From Mycolicibacterium frederiksbergense (lineage in GTDB: Bacteria > Actinomycetota > Actinomycetes > Mycobacteriales > Mycobacteriaceae), in contig NZ_CP038799.1 in the NCBI RefSeq assembly GCF_012223425.1, forward strand, positions 2,356,001 to 2,420,000: a stretch of DNA of 64,000 nucleotides. Direction: 5' to 3'. A program made the translations under genes and the position numbers. The notes under the pieces are model-generated. The model was not told the origin of the DNA. It did no database searches and saw nothing but the letters and a program-made list of their open reading frames with translations. The number at the start of each line of letters is the position of its first letter. The stretch's first letter is position 1. This document shows positions 34,634 to 42,819 of this stretch, in pieces.

Positions 34634-35106
34634 TGTGGATCCTTCCGGGGGCTGTCGGAACTCGTTATTTGCTGCGAAACACTCTGCAAGGTAATGCAAT
34701 CGGGGCAAAGGCCCCAGTAGATGACCTCGGCTTCGTCGATGGCGAACCCGAGATCATCGGAGGCGGTCAGACAGGGGGCTTCCCCGACCGCGCAGTCGAC
34801 ATCGGCGATGACCCCACACGACCGGCACACGACGTGATGGTGGTTGTCGCCGACCCGTGACTCATAGCGAGCCACAGAACCGGACGGTTGAATGCGGCGC
34901 ACCAGGCCGGCGGCAGTCAGCGCATTGAGCGAGTCATAGACGGTCTGGTGCGACACCTCCGGCAATTCCGCGCGTACCGCGCGAATCACCGAATCCGTAT
35001 CGGCGTGCGGATGCCGGGAGACGGCGCCGAGCACCGCCACCCGGGGGCGCGTCACGCGCAACGAGGCTCCCCGCAGCATCTGCTGGAAGTCCGCTGCCGT
35101 GTCCAC
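34609..35106 (-). CDS. furA: Ferric uptake regulator FurA, peroxide/redox sensor
   Basis: Fur-family repressor of its own operon with katG. It has 165 residues: winged helix about 1-85 ([41 protein letters not shown]) and a metal-binding dimerisation domain with [13 protein letters not shown] and the second CxxC, GLCPDC. It starts with GTG, and a promoter places the transcript start on that codon (leaderless). The C-terminus has roughly 15 residues more than M. tuberculosis FurA and runs 25 nt into katG, so the two are probably translationally coupled. Confidence 0.95.
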   Translation of the reverse strand: MDTAADFQQMLRGASLRVTRPRVAVLGAVSRHPHADTDSVIRAVRAELPEVSHQTVYDSLNALTAAGLVRRIQPSGSVARYESRVGDNHHHVVCRSCGVIADVDCAVGEAPCLTASDDLGFAIDEAEVIYWGLCPDCITLQSVSQQITSSDSPRKDPQWPRQVPR

Positions 35107-35112
35107 AAGGCG

Positions 35113-35141
35113 AGTCTGTCGCCTTTTCTGGAATTAGTCAA
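35113..35141 (-). promoter_or_regulatory. furA-katG promoter
   Basis: On the minus strand TTGACT (35141-35136), a 17-bp spacer and CAGACT (35118-35113) lead to a start at about 35106, the first base of the furA GTG. The AT-rich stretch TACTTTATC just upstream overlaps the region where FurA binds its own promoter in mycobacteria; that part is inference. Confidence 0.6.
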
Positions 35142-35227
35142 GATAAAGTACGGGGCGAGTTCGTGCGCCCGCCGGCGCCCCCGGGCGGCGCAGAACCCTC
35201 ACCACGGGCCCGCCTAAGGTGTCGGGC

Positions 35228-36412
35228 ATGGCCGGTCTGCGATGCGCTCTGCGCGCCACCCTGATGTTCATTCTCGCGATCGCTCTCACGGTTCCCGGTG
35301 TCGCGCACGCCGTCGCGCCGAACTGGTCCGGGCTGGACGCCCGCTTCTTCGCCGGCCCGATCCCGGAGCCCGGCAATCTCATCGAAACCGTCCCGCTGGC
35401 ACCGGAACTGTCCATCGCCGGTGCCGGCGCCGCCTACCGAATCCTCTACTCCACCACCGACCAGCACGATGCGCCGGCGGTGAGCACCGCCGCGGTGTTC
35501 GTCCCGCGCACGCCGGCGCCGCCGGGCGGCTACCCCGTGATCGCCTGGGCCCACGGCACGGTCGGCCTCGGCGACGACTGCACCCCTTCTTCGCTGCCGC
35601 GCACCCCGCGCGACGACGAATACCTGTCGCACTGGCTCAACCAGGGGTACGTCATCGTGGCCAGCGACTACGCCGGGCTGGGCACCCCGGGTCTGATGAG
35701 CTACCTGAACAGCGTCACCACCGCACACGGTGTCATCGATTCGGTGATCGCCGCCCACCGGATGGACCTGGCGCTGTCCCCGAAGTGGGCCATCGTCGGC
35801 CAGTCCCAGGGCGGTGGCGCGGCGGTCGCCAGTGCCCGGTGGGCCACCGAGTTCAGCGCCGGCAGCGGTCTCGACTACCGCGGCGTGGTCGCCACCGGCA
35901 CCCCGGCGAACATCCAGAAGTTCGTCGCGCAGGCCGGGCCCGATCTGCAGCTGCCCGAGCTGGGACCGGTCGCCAACGCCTATACGGCCTACATCATCGC
36001 GGCGCTGCGGGAGGCGCGTCCCGATCTCGATGTCAACAGCGTGCTGTCTCCGGCCGGCCTGAACGCGGCCGCCCGCGCCGAGACGGTGTGCGTCCACCCG
36101 CTCACCGACGAACTCGCCCAACTCAGCCCGGCCGACATGTTCTCGGCACCGCTGATCTCGATCCCGGGAGTCGAGGACGCGCTGCACGATTTCATGGGCA
36201 CCCCGGTGTCGGGCTATGACCGGCCGATGTTCCTCGGAGTGGGCCTGCTCGACCGCGATGTGCCACCGGCCTCCACGCTGGCCTTCTACGACCAACTGGT
36301 CGCCAACAACCAGAACGTCGAACTGCGCATCTACCCGGAGCAGGATCACAGCGGGACGGTGCTGGCCTCGCTGGTCGACTCGACCCCGTTCCTGCGCAAC
36401 GCGTTCGGTTAG
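35228..36412 (+). CDS. Secreted lipase (LIP family, alpha/beta hydrolase)
   Basis: 394 residues with a signal peptide (about 1-27, ending GVAHA). The alpha/beta-hydrolase core resembles secretory lipases: YPVIAWAHGTVGLGDDCTPS (oxyanion), nucleophile Ser193 in VGQSQGG, later Asp in GVGLLDRDVPP and His in EQDHSGTV. In mycobacteria such enzymes hydrolyse exogenous acyl esters. ATG at 35228; an in-frame GTG nine bases upstream is possible. It is convergent with the SIMPL gene with a 4-nt overlap. Confidence 0.87.
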   Translation: MAGLRCALRATLMFILAIALTVPGVAHAVAPNWSGLDARFFAGPIPEPGNLIETVPLAPELSIAGAGAAYRILYSTTDQHDAPAVSTAAVFVPRTPAPPGGYPVIAWAHGTVGLGDDCTPSSLPRTPRDDEYLSHWLNQGYVIVASDYAGLGTPGLMSYLNSVTTAHGVIDSVIAAHRMDLALSPKWAIVGQSQGGGAAVASARWATEFSAGSGLDYRGVVATGTPANIQKFVAQAGPDLQLPELGPVANAYTAYIIAALREARPDLDVNSVLSPAGLNAAARAETVCVHPLTDELAQLSPADMFSAPLISIPGVEDALHDFMGTPVSGYDRPMFLGVGLLDRDVPPASTLAFYDQLVANNQNVELRIYPEQDHSGTVLASLVDSTPFLRNAFG

Positions 36413-37083
36413 GGTTCGCCGGCCAGGAACCGGGCGTCGACGGTCGCGGAGACCTCGATGTCCTCGGGCAGCAGTTCGACGTCGCCGCCACCGGCCGGAC
36501 TCGCCGCGGCCCGCAGGAAGGTGCCACCGTGGCCACCTTCTGGATGGAGCTGGGCGGCAAGCATGCCGGCGTCCGCGATGGCCACCGGCCGCACCGTGCC
36601 GAGCTCGAGTGCATCCGCGTACTGTTGCGCCCGCGCCGCCGCATCACGCACGGCGCGGGTGCGCGCGTCGGTGATCAGTGCATCCCGCCGGGCGGCCGTG
36701 AGCGCCCAGATCACCTGGGCCACCCGGAATCCCCCGGTTCCGGCCACGTGCTCGCCGACCCACCGCGACAAGGCGGCAAAGTCGCGGAACTTCACCTCTA
36801 CTCCCACGCTGGCGTGGTGCACCATCGGCAACTGCTTGCCGTCCTTGTGCCAGGGCCGCCTCGACCAGGTCCGCAACTGTTCGGCCGACCACCACGTCAC
36901 CGGGGCCGGATCGAGGCTCTGCAGCCTGCTGATCGAGTCCTTCACCACGGCGAGATCGTGGGCCACCCGGTCATAAACCGTGCCCATGTCCGGGCCCTCG
37001 TAGGTGATCGCGGCCTTGACGGTCCCCCGCTCGGGTGACTGGAAGGCGGAGAACGTTCCGCGCACCGTGATCTCGGTCGGCAT
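36409..37083 (-). CDS. SIMPL-domain (DUF541) protein
   Basis: 224 residues. The opening MPTEITVRGTFSAF, the middle VEVKFRDFAALSRWVG and the Ala-rich AARRDALITDARTRAVRDAAARAQQYADAL are the usual SIMPL/DUF541 blocks. No signal peptide is seen, unlike many SIMPL proteins, so it may stay in the cytoplasm. Function is unknown. It is convergent with the lipase gene. Confidence 0.85.
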   Translation of the reverse strand: MPTEITVRGTFSAFQSPERGTVKAAITYEGPDMGTVYDRVAHDLAVVKDSISRLQSLDPAPVTWWSAEQLRTWSRRPWHKDGKQLPMVHHASVGVEVKFRDFAALSRWVGEHVAGTGGFRVAQVIWALTAARRDALITDARTRAVRDAAARAQQYADALELGTVRPVAIADAGMLAAQLHPEGGHGGTFLRAAASPAGGGDVELLPEDIEVSATVDARFLAGEP

Positions 37084-37110
37084 CTTCGAAGCCTAGCCAC
37101 AACAGCCGAG

Positions 37111-37145
37111 CGGGCAGGCCCGAACTACACGGTCGAGCCTGCCCG
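37111..37145 (-). terminator. Hairpin downstream of the Ig-like repeat gene
   Basis: CGGGCAGGC (37111-37119) and GCCTGCCCG (37137-37145) form a perfect 9-bp stem about 10 nt beyond the stop of the leftward repeat-protein gene. No T-run follows. Confidence 0.5.
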
Positions 37146-37154
37146 TGAGCACTG

Positions 37155-39509
37155 TCAGAAGGGGCCCTTCGGGCTCACCGGCACCGTGATGATGGCGGTG
37201 GAACTGGAGATTCCGTTGGACACCGTCACCGTGAAGGCATCGCTGAGATTGCCTCCGGCCACCCACGAAGCCAACCGCGCCGCGGACGTGGGCGTGAAGG
37301 TGAAGTCTCCGTTGGCGCTCACCGTGTAGCTGCCCTGGATCCCTCCCAGGGTCAGGGTGAACGTCAGCGGCAGGCCGTTCGGGTCCGTCGACACGAGCTT
37401 GCCGGTGACCCGGCCATTGCTGGTGTTGACCTGCTGATTGGTCTTGGTCGGCGAACTCGGCGGTGCCGGGTTCGGTGCGATCGGCACCGTGATGGTCGCG
37501 AGGCTGCTGCTCCCGGCGGCGTTGGTGGCCACCACCGTGAAAACGTCCGGAGTGGTGATGCCGGCCGAGGCCAGCGTCCGGGCGGCGGCCGACGGTGTGT
37601 ATGTGTAGGCACCGGTGGCTTCGTCGAAATTGAGCGTGCCCGCGATGGTCGAGGTGAGCACGTCGTAGGTGACCCCCGCACCGAGCGGATCGGTGGACGA
37701 GACGCTGCCGGTGACCACACCGGTGGCCGCATTGGTGCTCTGCGCTCCGCCGACCGGAGTGCCGGGTTTCGCATTGGCCGCGGTGATCGGGACGGTGATG
37801 ATCGCCGGGGAGCTGGTGAAGGTCCCGTTGGTGGCCACCACCGTGAACACATCCGACACACTGCCCAGACCCGCACCGGCCAGCGCCATCGCCAGCGCAG
37901 ACGGCTGATAGGTGTACTCACCGGTGCTGTTGTCGAAATTCAGCGTGCCACCCAGCGTCCCTGTCAGCACCGAGTAGGTCACCGGCTGGCCGGTCGGATC
38001 GGTGGAACCCACCTGGCCAGTGACCTGACCGGTGGTGGTATTGGTGTTCTGCGACAACGACACTGGTGCGCTCGGGGTGGCATTGCCTGCCGTGATCGGC
38101 ACCGTGATGAGCCCGGGCAGGCTCGTCAGCGAACCGTTCTTGGCGACCACCGTGAAGACATCGGAGACCGGGCCGATGCCGAGGGCGGCCAGCGCCATCG
38201 CCAGCGCCGAGGGTTGATAGGTGTACTCGCCTGTCGCATTGTCGAAGGTCAGCTGGCCGCCGAGCGTCGACGTGAGCACCTGATAGGTCAGTGTGTGTCC
38301 GGCGGGGCCGGTCGAACCGACCTGCCCCGTCACCAGTCCGGTGGTCGTGTTGGTGCTTTGCGACACGGTCGCCGGAATACCCGGGGTACCGGCGGTTGTC
38401 GCCCCGATCGGCACCGTGACCAGCGCGTAGTTGGACGCGATGCCATTGGACACGGTGACGGTGAAGATATCGCTGAGGGGCGCGATGATGGCCGCGAGTC
38501 GCGCCGCTTCCGATGGGGTGTAGCTGAAGGCTCCGTTGGCGCCCAGCGTGACCTCACCCAGCAGCGGATCGATGGCCACCGTGTAGGTCAGCGCCAGGCC
38601 GGACGGGTTGTCGGCGGTGAGGAATCCGGTGACGGTCCCGGTTTCCGGGTCGGGCTCGGTCGGCGTGGCAATGACACCGGACGGCGGCGCCACGCCCCAT
38701 TCGGTCTGCAGCTGGCGGAACCACGTCCAGGCGGCGGCTAGGCCCACATCCAGTTGCGGCAGCGGTGAATTGGTATTGACACCGAACAGGTTCAGGATGC
38801 CGCCGACGAACTTCAGCACCGGAATGGCGATCGCCTTCGGAACGGGCGCGGGCTCGGCCGCCGCGGCCACGTTGGAGGAGACCGTGTTGGCCCCGGCCAG
38901 CGAGGTCGCCGCGTATGGGGTGACCGTCGGCGACGAGCTCACCTCGGGCGCAGCGGCGGTGGCGTCCGCCTCCGCAGAGCCTGCTCCCGCCAGGGTGTCG
39001 ACCTCGGCCGCGATAACGACCTTGGGTGTCTCGGCGATCTCGTTCGCCGCCGACGCCGCCGTAAGCCGGTTCTGCAGAACGGACTTCGCGCCGCGCACCT
39101 GCATGCCGCGGGTGGTCTTCTTGGTGGTGCCGGCTTCTTCCTCGGCGCCGATACCCGCATCGATGCCGGTGTCGGCGTCGCCCTCGGCCGAGTCTTCGGA
39201 CTCGTTGGTCGTCTGCGGCCCGGCGCTGGGCGCACCGGTCGACGACGGCGCCGGGTTGTCCGGCGAATTCTGACCGGCCGACGTGGACGACTGGCTGGTG
39301 GTCGACGTCGAACCGGTCGAACCGTCGTCGGCGTAGGCAACGCCGGTGCCGCTGGCCAGGGCAGCGCCCAGCCCCAGGGTCACCGCGCCCGCCCCCAGCC
39401 AGGCGTACGGCTCCGGCCGGTTGCGCTTGACGCGGTGGCTGCCGCGGCCTCCGTTGCTGCCGGACCGATTCGTCTTGGTGCCTTTCGGCAACCGGTGCCC
39501 ACCTGCCAT
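37155..39509 (-). CDS. Large exported protein with five Ig-like/VCBS-type repeats
   Basis: 784 residues. The N-terminus has a long basic lead (about 1-35, Arg/Lys/Gly-rich, ending KRNRPEPYAW), then a hydrophobic stretch and AYADD, a probable signal peptide with an extended n-region. Residues 61-275 are Ser/Thr/Ala/Glu-rich and disordered-looking. Five repeats follow, about 280-369, 374-473, 479-576, 581-678 and 683-779, each with a core FDNxTGEYTYxPS and DVFTVVxxNG and ending ITVPI. Such domains are typical of surface adhesins and extracellular polysaccharide-binding proteins. There is no sortase or lipobox motif, so anchoring is unclear. It stands alone, with a hairpin downstream. Confidence 0.82.
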   Translation of the reverse strand: MAGGHRLPKGTKTNRSGSNGGRGSHRVKRNRPEPYAWLGAGAVTLGLGAALASGTGVAYADDGSTGSTSTTSQSSTSAGQNSPDNPAPSSTGAPSAGPQTTNESEDSAEGDADTGIDAGIGAEEEAGTTKKTTRGMQVRGAKSVLQNRLTAASAANEIAETPKVVIAAEVDTLAGAGSAEADATAAAPEVSSSPTVTPYAATSLAGANTVSSNVAAAAEPAPVPKAIAIPVLKFVGGILNLFGVNTNSPLPQLDVGLAAAWTWFRQLQTEWGVAPPSGVIATPTEPDPETGTVTGFLTADNPSGLALTYTVAIDPLLGEVTLGANGAFSYTPSEAARLAAIIAPLSDIFTVTVSNGIASNYALVTVPIGATTAGTPGIPATVSQSTNTTTGLVTGQVGSTGPAGHTLTYQVLTSTLGGQLTFDNATGEYTYQPSALAMALAALGIGPVSDVFTVVAKNGSLTSLPGLITVPITAGNATPSAPVSLSQNTNTTTGQVTGQVGSTDPTGQPVTYSVLTGTLGGTLNFDNSTGEYTYQPSALAMALAGAGLGSVSDVFTVVATNGTFTSSPAIITVPITAANAKPGTPVGGAQSTNAATGVVTGSVSSTDPLGAGVTYDVLTSTIAGTLNFDEATGAYTYTPSAAARTLASAGITTPDVFTVVATNAAGSSSLATITVPIAPNPAPPSSPTKTNQQVNTSNGRVTGKLVSTDPNGLPLTFTLTLGGIQGSYTVSANGDFTFTPTSAARLASWVAGGNLSDAFTVTVSNGISSSTAIITVPVSPKGPF
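37782..38390 (-). repeat. Two closely similar tandem repeat units in the Ig-like gene
   Basis: Repeats 2 and 3 of the protein (residues 374-473 and 479-576) are nearly identical over stretches such as EYTYQPSALAMALA and TNTTTG, about 300 bp each, so they probably arose by a fairly recent duplication and could vary in number between strains. Repeat 4 (37476-37769) is more diverged. Confidence 0.75.
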
Positions 39510-39995
39510 CGATGTTCCCCACTTCGTGTCGTTGCAGATATGCCCTATGCCGTGACGAACATCACCGCGAGCTGGATATTGACGGCTACGTTAGCCAGTT
39601 TTCGCAATTCTGTCAGTCTTTGCCACATATGTCCGACGATTCGGCGGACAGGTGTTCAGACCGCCGATCTAGGTCTCCAGGGCCATTGCTGCGACGGATT
39701 TGGAAAAGAATCGGCACCGCCACCTGCGTATTCATTCTTTGCCGGTCCGTCGGGTCGCTGCTGCCGGCGCAACTTTGCCCGTACCCGCCGGGCAGCACCG
39801 ACATCGAGCACCGGCCTGCCGTCGCTTGTGCCCGATCGGTCGGCGCCCCGTCCAGCGAATCGCCGGTAGCGGGGCGCCCGTCACCTGACAAGCGTCGAAC
39901 GGCCGTCCATTCCGGCGCGTTGCTCATCTCGCTCCACGATTGGGTAGGAATGTGCAGAATGGTTTGCTGATCGACACGGGGGACGGGGTGGGGGT
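39510..39995. other. Gene-free stretch between repeat protein and GGDEF gene
   Basis: 486 bp, the divergent control region of two single genes. Its base composition is lower in GC than its surroundings, with AT-rich patches at about 39575-39640 and 39700-39740. Short ORFs of up to about 150 codons exist on both strands, but none shows a ribosome site, mycobacterial third-position bias or a familiar motif, so I call no gene. Promoters for the repeat gene probably lie in the AT-rich patch near 39580. Confidence 0.5.
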
Positions 39996-40964
39996 GTGCC
40001 GGTTCTGACTACGGTGCTGCGTCGCCGGATGCTGCTGATCTATCTGACAACCGGGCTGGTGCTGTACGTCCTGGCGATCGTGAGCGCGTCCGACAGACCA
40101 GACGTCTGGGGCGAATGGATTTCCGCGGCAGTGACCGCGGTGGGCTTGGTCGCGGCGGTGCCCCGACCACTGTGCGGCTGGCGGTATATGGTGGCCTTGG
40201 TGTGCGCGTGCATCGCACCGCTGGCCGCGGTGCTGGGTCACCACGAACCTGCCGCGCAGGTATGGGCCCTGATCCCGTTGATCCTGATCGCCGTGTTCAT
40301 CCGGAGCTGGCACCGGCCGACGACCGCGCGACTGGTGGGCGCGCTGCTCGCCGCGGGGGTCATGGTGGGCATGTGGATTGCCCCGGCACCGGTTCCGGCG
40401 CTGTGGTTCCTGTTGTTCCCGGTGTGCATCGTGGGCGCCGCAGAGGTGCTGGGATTACTGCACGGGGCGTTGATCGAGGCCGCTCTGCGTGATCCGCTGA
40501 CATCGGTGTGGAATCGCGCGGGGTTGAACCGAGAGCTCGACGCTCTGCTTCCACGTGCGCGGCGGCACGCAGAATCGCTGGCCGTCATCGTGCTCGACAT
40601 CGATGACTTCAAATCCGTGAACGACCGCGACGGTCACGCCGCCGGCGACACCGTGCTCATTGGGCTGGCCCGACGCTGGGCCAGGCAACTGCCGGCATCG
40701 GCTCTCGTCGGCCGCCTCGGCGGTGACGAGTTCGTCGCCGTCATCGCCGGTTACGACGAGAGCCAGGCCCGCGCGCTGGCCGACACGCTCAGCGGCGACG
40801 GTCCGGTTCACGTCAGCACCGGCATCGCGGTCGGACCCGCCTACGAGCCGGGTTCGTTTGCCAGGATGCTCACCGAGGCGGACCGGGATCTCTACCGGCG
40901 CAAGAACGCTCGCAAGAGCGTGACCGCCGATGAGGCTCCGCCGTCTGCCGATTCGTCGTCATGA
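39996..40964 (+). CDS. Membrane-bound GGDEF protein (probable diguanylate cyclase)
   Basis: 322 residues. About five transmembrane helices (residues 10-165) are followed by a cytoplasmic GGDEF domain: DPLTSVWNRAGLNREL, VLDIDDFKSVNDRDGH, and the intact active site RLGGDEF at about 240-246. It is therefore expected to make cyclic di-GMP from GTP. The membrane part is of the simple sensor type with no known input domain; no EAL domain is present. It starts with GTG after a G-rich ribosome site (GGGGACGGGG) and overlaps the next gene by 4 nt. Confidence 0.88.
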   Translation: MPVLTTVLRRRMLLIYLTTGLVLYVLAIVSASDRPDVWGEWISAAVTAVGLVAAVPRPLCGWRYMVALVCACIAPLAAVLGHHEPAAQVWALIPLILIAVFIRSWHRPTTARLVGALLAAGVMVGMWIAPAPVPALWFLLFPVCIVGAAEVLGLLHGALIEAALRDPLTSVWNRAGLNRELDALLPRARRHAESLAVIVLDIDDFKSVNDRDGHAAGDTVLIGLARRWARQLPASALVGRLGGDEFVAVIAGYDESQARALADTLSGDGPVHVSTGIAVGPAYEPGSFARMLTEADRDLYRRKNARKSVTADEAPPSADSSS

Positions 40965-41617
40965 GCACTGTCACAGCACAGTTCGCGTTGCGGATCGACA
41001 TGGGCGGCGCCGAGATGGCTGCGCCGACGGATGCCCAACTAGCCGAACTCGCCCGGCACGCCGCGACTCCGGAAGCGGTACTGCCCGTCGATCAGACGCA
41101 CTTCGTCAAGTGGATCGACGGCCGGACGCCACCGGAGATCGAACGCCAACGCATCGCCCGCGTGCAATCGAATCGCGACCTGACCACGAGGCCGGGATGG
41201 ACCCTCGATCTGGCGGTCCTGGTCGATGGCGCACCGGTAGGCCTGCAGAGCGTGTCGGGATTCGAGCAGTGGCCGCAACAGCGCACCGTCGGCACCACGT
41301 CGTGGTTGATCGCCCCGTTCCAGGGGCGGGGATTGGGCACCCGGGCGCGGGCCGCCGTGCTGGAACTCGCGTTCCTGCATCTGGACGCCGACACGGCGAA
41401 ATCCTGGGTGCTGGAGGAGAACACCAGCAGCGCGCGGGTCTCGACCGCGCTGGGCTATCAGTTGGTCGACAGCCATGTCCTGGTCGAGAACGGCCGCGAG
41501 CTCACCGAGCACGTCTACGAGCTACGGCGCCGGGACTGGCTGGGCTCGGCGGCGCGCCGCCGGTACGGGCCGGTCATCACCGGCGCCGACGCTCTGGTCC
41601 GGGTGCTGAGCCGCTGA
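40961..41617 (+). CDS. GNAT-family N-acetyltransferase
   Basis: 218 residues with the RimJ/RimL-like acetyltransferase pattern: GWTLDLAVLVDGAPVGLQSVSG, then WLIAPFQGRGLGTRARAAVLELAF (acetyl-CoA motif QGRGLGT) and LEENTSSARVSTALGYQ. The acceptor may be a protein N-terminus or a small molecule. The start overlaps the GGDEF stop (ATGA), so both are made from one message; whether they act together is not known. It is convergent with the lipase-like gene, 7 nt away. Confidence 0.87.
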   Translation: MSTVTAQFALRIDMGGAEMAAPTDAQLAELARHAATPEAVLPVDQTHFVKWIDGRTPPEIERQRIARVQSNRDLTTRPGWTLDLAVLVDGAPVGLQSVSGFEQWPQQRTVGTTSWLIAPFQGRGLGTRARAAVLELAFLHLDADTAKSWVLEENTSSARVSTALGYQLVDSHVLVENGRELTEHVYELRRRDWLGSAARRRYGPVITGADALVRVLSR

Positions 41618-41624
41618 ACGCCTT

Positions 41625-42461
41625 TCACGTCGCGGGGATCGGCAGGGTCCCCATCGGCCGGGTATACGCCGATTCCACGATAGGACGCAGACGCGCATCA
41701 TCGCCGATCTTCTGGCTGTTGGGTGTCCACTGCTGGGTCACCATCGGCAGGAAATAGGTGGCCGGCGCTCCCAGAATGTAGGTGGCATTGCCCTCGACGA
41801 AGGTCTTGTTGGCGGGATCGTTGAGGCCGATCTTGCTGTAGTCGTTGTGGACCGGTTTGAGTTCACCCTTGCCCCCGACCAGGCTGGCGGCGCTGCGGTT
41901 CTTCTTCGCGTCGGCGTTGCTCAGGTCGTTCGGGCAGTCGGCAAAGTAGTCATATTGGCGCGCAATCACTTTCACGGTGTACGGGGTGTCGTCCGGAAAT
42001 CCGTTCCCGCCGTAGGCCGCCACACAGCCGCTGCCCGGGACGTTGGCGCAACCGTTGTACTTGCTCTCCAGGTCACCGGTCATCACAAAGGTCACCGTCG
42101 CCGGGTCGACATCGCTGGTCGGGCCGTAGCGGCGCAACCACGCATCGGCAACCTGCGCGCCCTGGCTGTGCCCGGCCACGATCTTGGTACCCGGGATCGA
42201 GTGCAGCATCTCGTTGAGCTTGTCGGCGCCCTTGTTGGTGTTGGTGGCGCCCGGAAAGTTGTTGTAGGGCACCTTCACCACCTCATTGGGGGCGGCGAAC
42301 AGCTCGCCGCGCAGCCAGTTCCCATCGAGCGGGCCGAATGCCGGCGCCAACGTGAGCACCGTGGCACCGCCCGGGCCCGGAGCGGCCGCCGCCGGGATCG
42401 GCGCCGAGACGGCCGCGCTCATGCCGAACAACAATGCCAACGCGACGTGCAGAATCTTCAT
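41625..42461 (-). CDS. Secreted PE-PPE-domain (lipase/esterase-like) protein
   Basis: 278 residues: a signal peptide (about 1-27, MKILHVALALLFGM... ending AAAAPG) followed by the PE-PPE alpha/beta-hydrolase domain, although no PE or PPE domain is present. Nucleophile Ser99 is in VAGHSQGAQ. NVPGSGCVAAYGGNGFPDDTPYTVKVIARQYDYFADCP is the usual second half. Homologues in mycobacteria act on lipid esters or are cutinase-like. The ATG at 42461 has GGGGGAG upstream. No ESX signal is seen; export would be by Sec. Confidence 0.86.
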   Translation of the reverse strand: MKILHVALALLFGMSAAVSAPIPAAAAPGPGGATVLTLAPAFGPLDGNWLRGELFAAPNEVVKVPYNNFPGATNTNKGADKLNEMLHSIPGTKIVAGHSQGAQVADAWLRRYGPTSDVDPATVTFVMTGDLESKYNGCANVPGSGCVAAYGGNGFPDDTPYTVKVIARQYDYFADCPNDLSNADAKKNRSAASLVGGKGELKPVHNDYSKIGLNDPANKTFVEGNATYILGAPATYFLPMVTQQWTPNSQKIGDDARLRPIVESAYTRPMGTLPIPAT

Positions 42462-42819
42462 CCGTGTTCTCCCCCTTGCCGAAACGGCATCTGCTGGACA
42501 GCTCCCCGCATTCGATGGTGCGGCGCGCGACCCTCGAAGCCCAAGCATCGTGTCGCGAATAGCGAAGAGTTGGAATGGATTCGAGACCTGCCATCCGATC
42601 CCGGCCAGGGCGGCACCGCACCGTCGAGCGAATTCGGCTTCCAGGACCGCGCCGAAAATTGCCGCACAGGCCACGCCGCGCCCCGAAGTAGTCTGGATCG
42701 ACACGGGTTGTTGGACAGGGGGGATGCTATGCCGCAGCCTTTGCACAGTGTCGCCGATGGCCGGGCGGGCCCACGGGCGCGTCGATGAGAACGCGGCGGC
42801 CCGGTGACGGTCCTCGCTG
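42462..42819. other. Gene-free stretch upstream of the DUF1023 gene
   Basis: 358 bp between divergent genes. It holds a possible 27-codon ORF at 42724-42807 (start MLCRSLCTVS) preceded by ACAGGGGGG, and an overlapping 19-codon one from 42729. Neither resembles a known protein, and I do not call them. No clear promoter or hairpin stood out. Confidence 0.4.

Noticed and set aside
39613..39927. 104-codon leftward ORF in the gap before the GGDEF gene
   Set aside because: Codon third positions do not show the strong G/C bias of neighbouring genes and no ribosome site precedes it.
42724..42807. 27-codon ORF upstream of the DUF1023 gene with a G-rich lead
   Set aside because: No strong ribosome site, no known motif, and a second overlapping ORF equally likely; recorded only as part of the gap.
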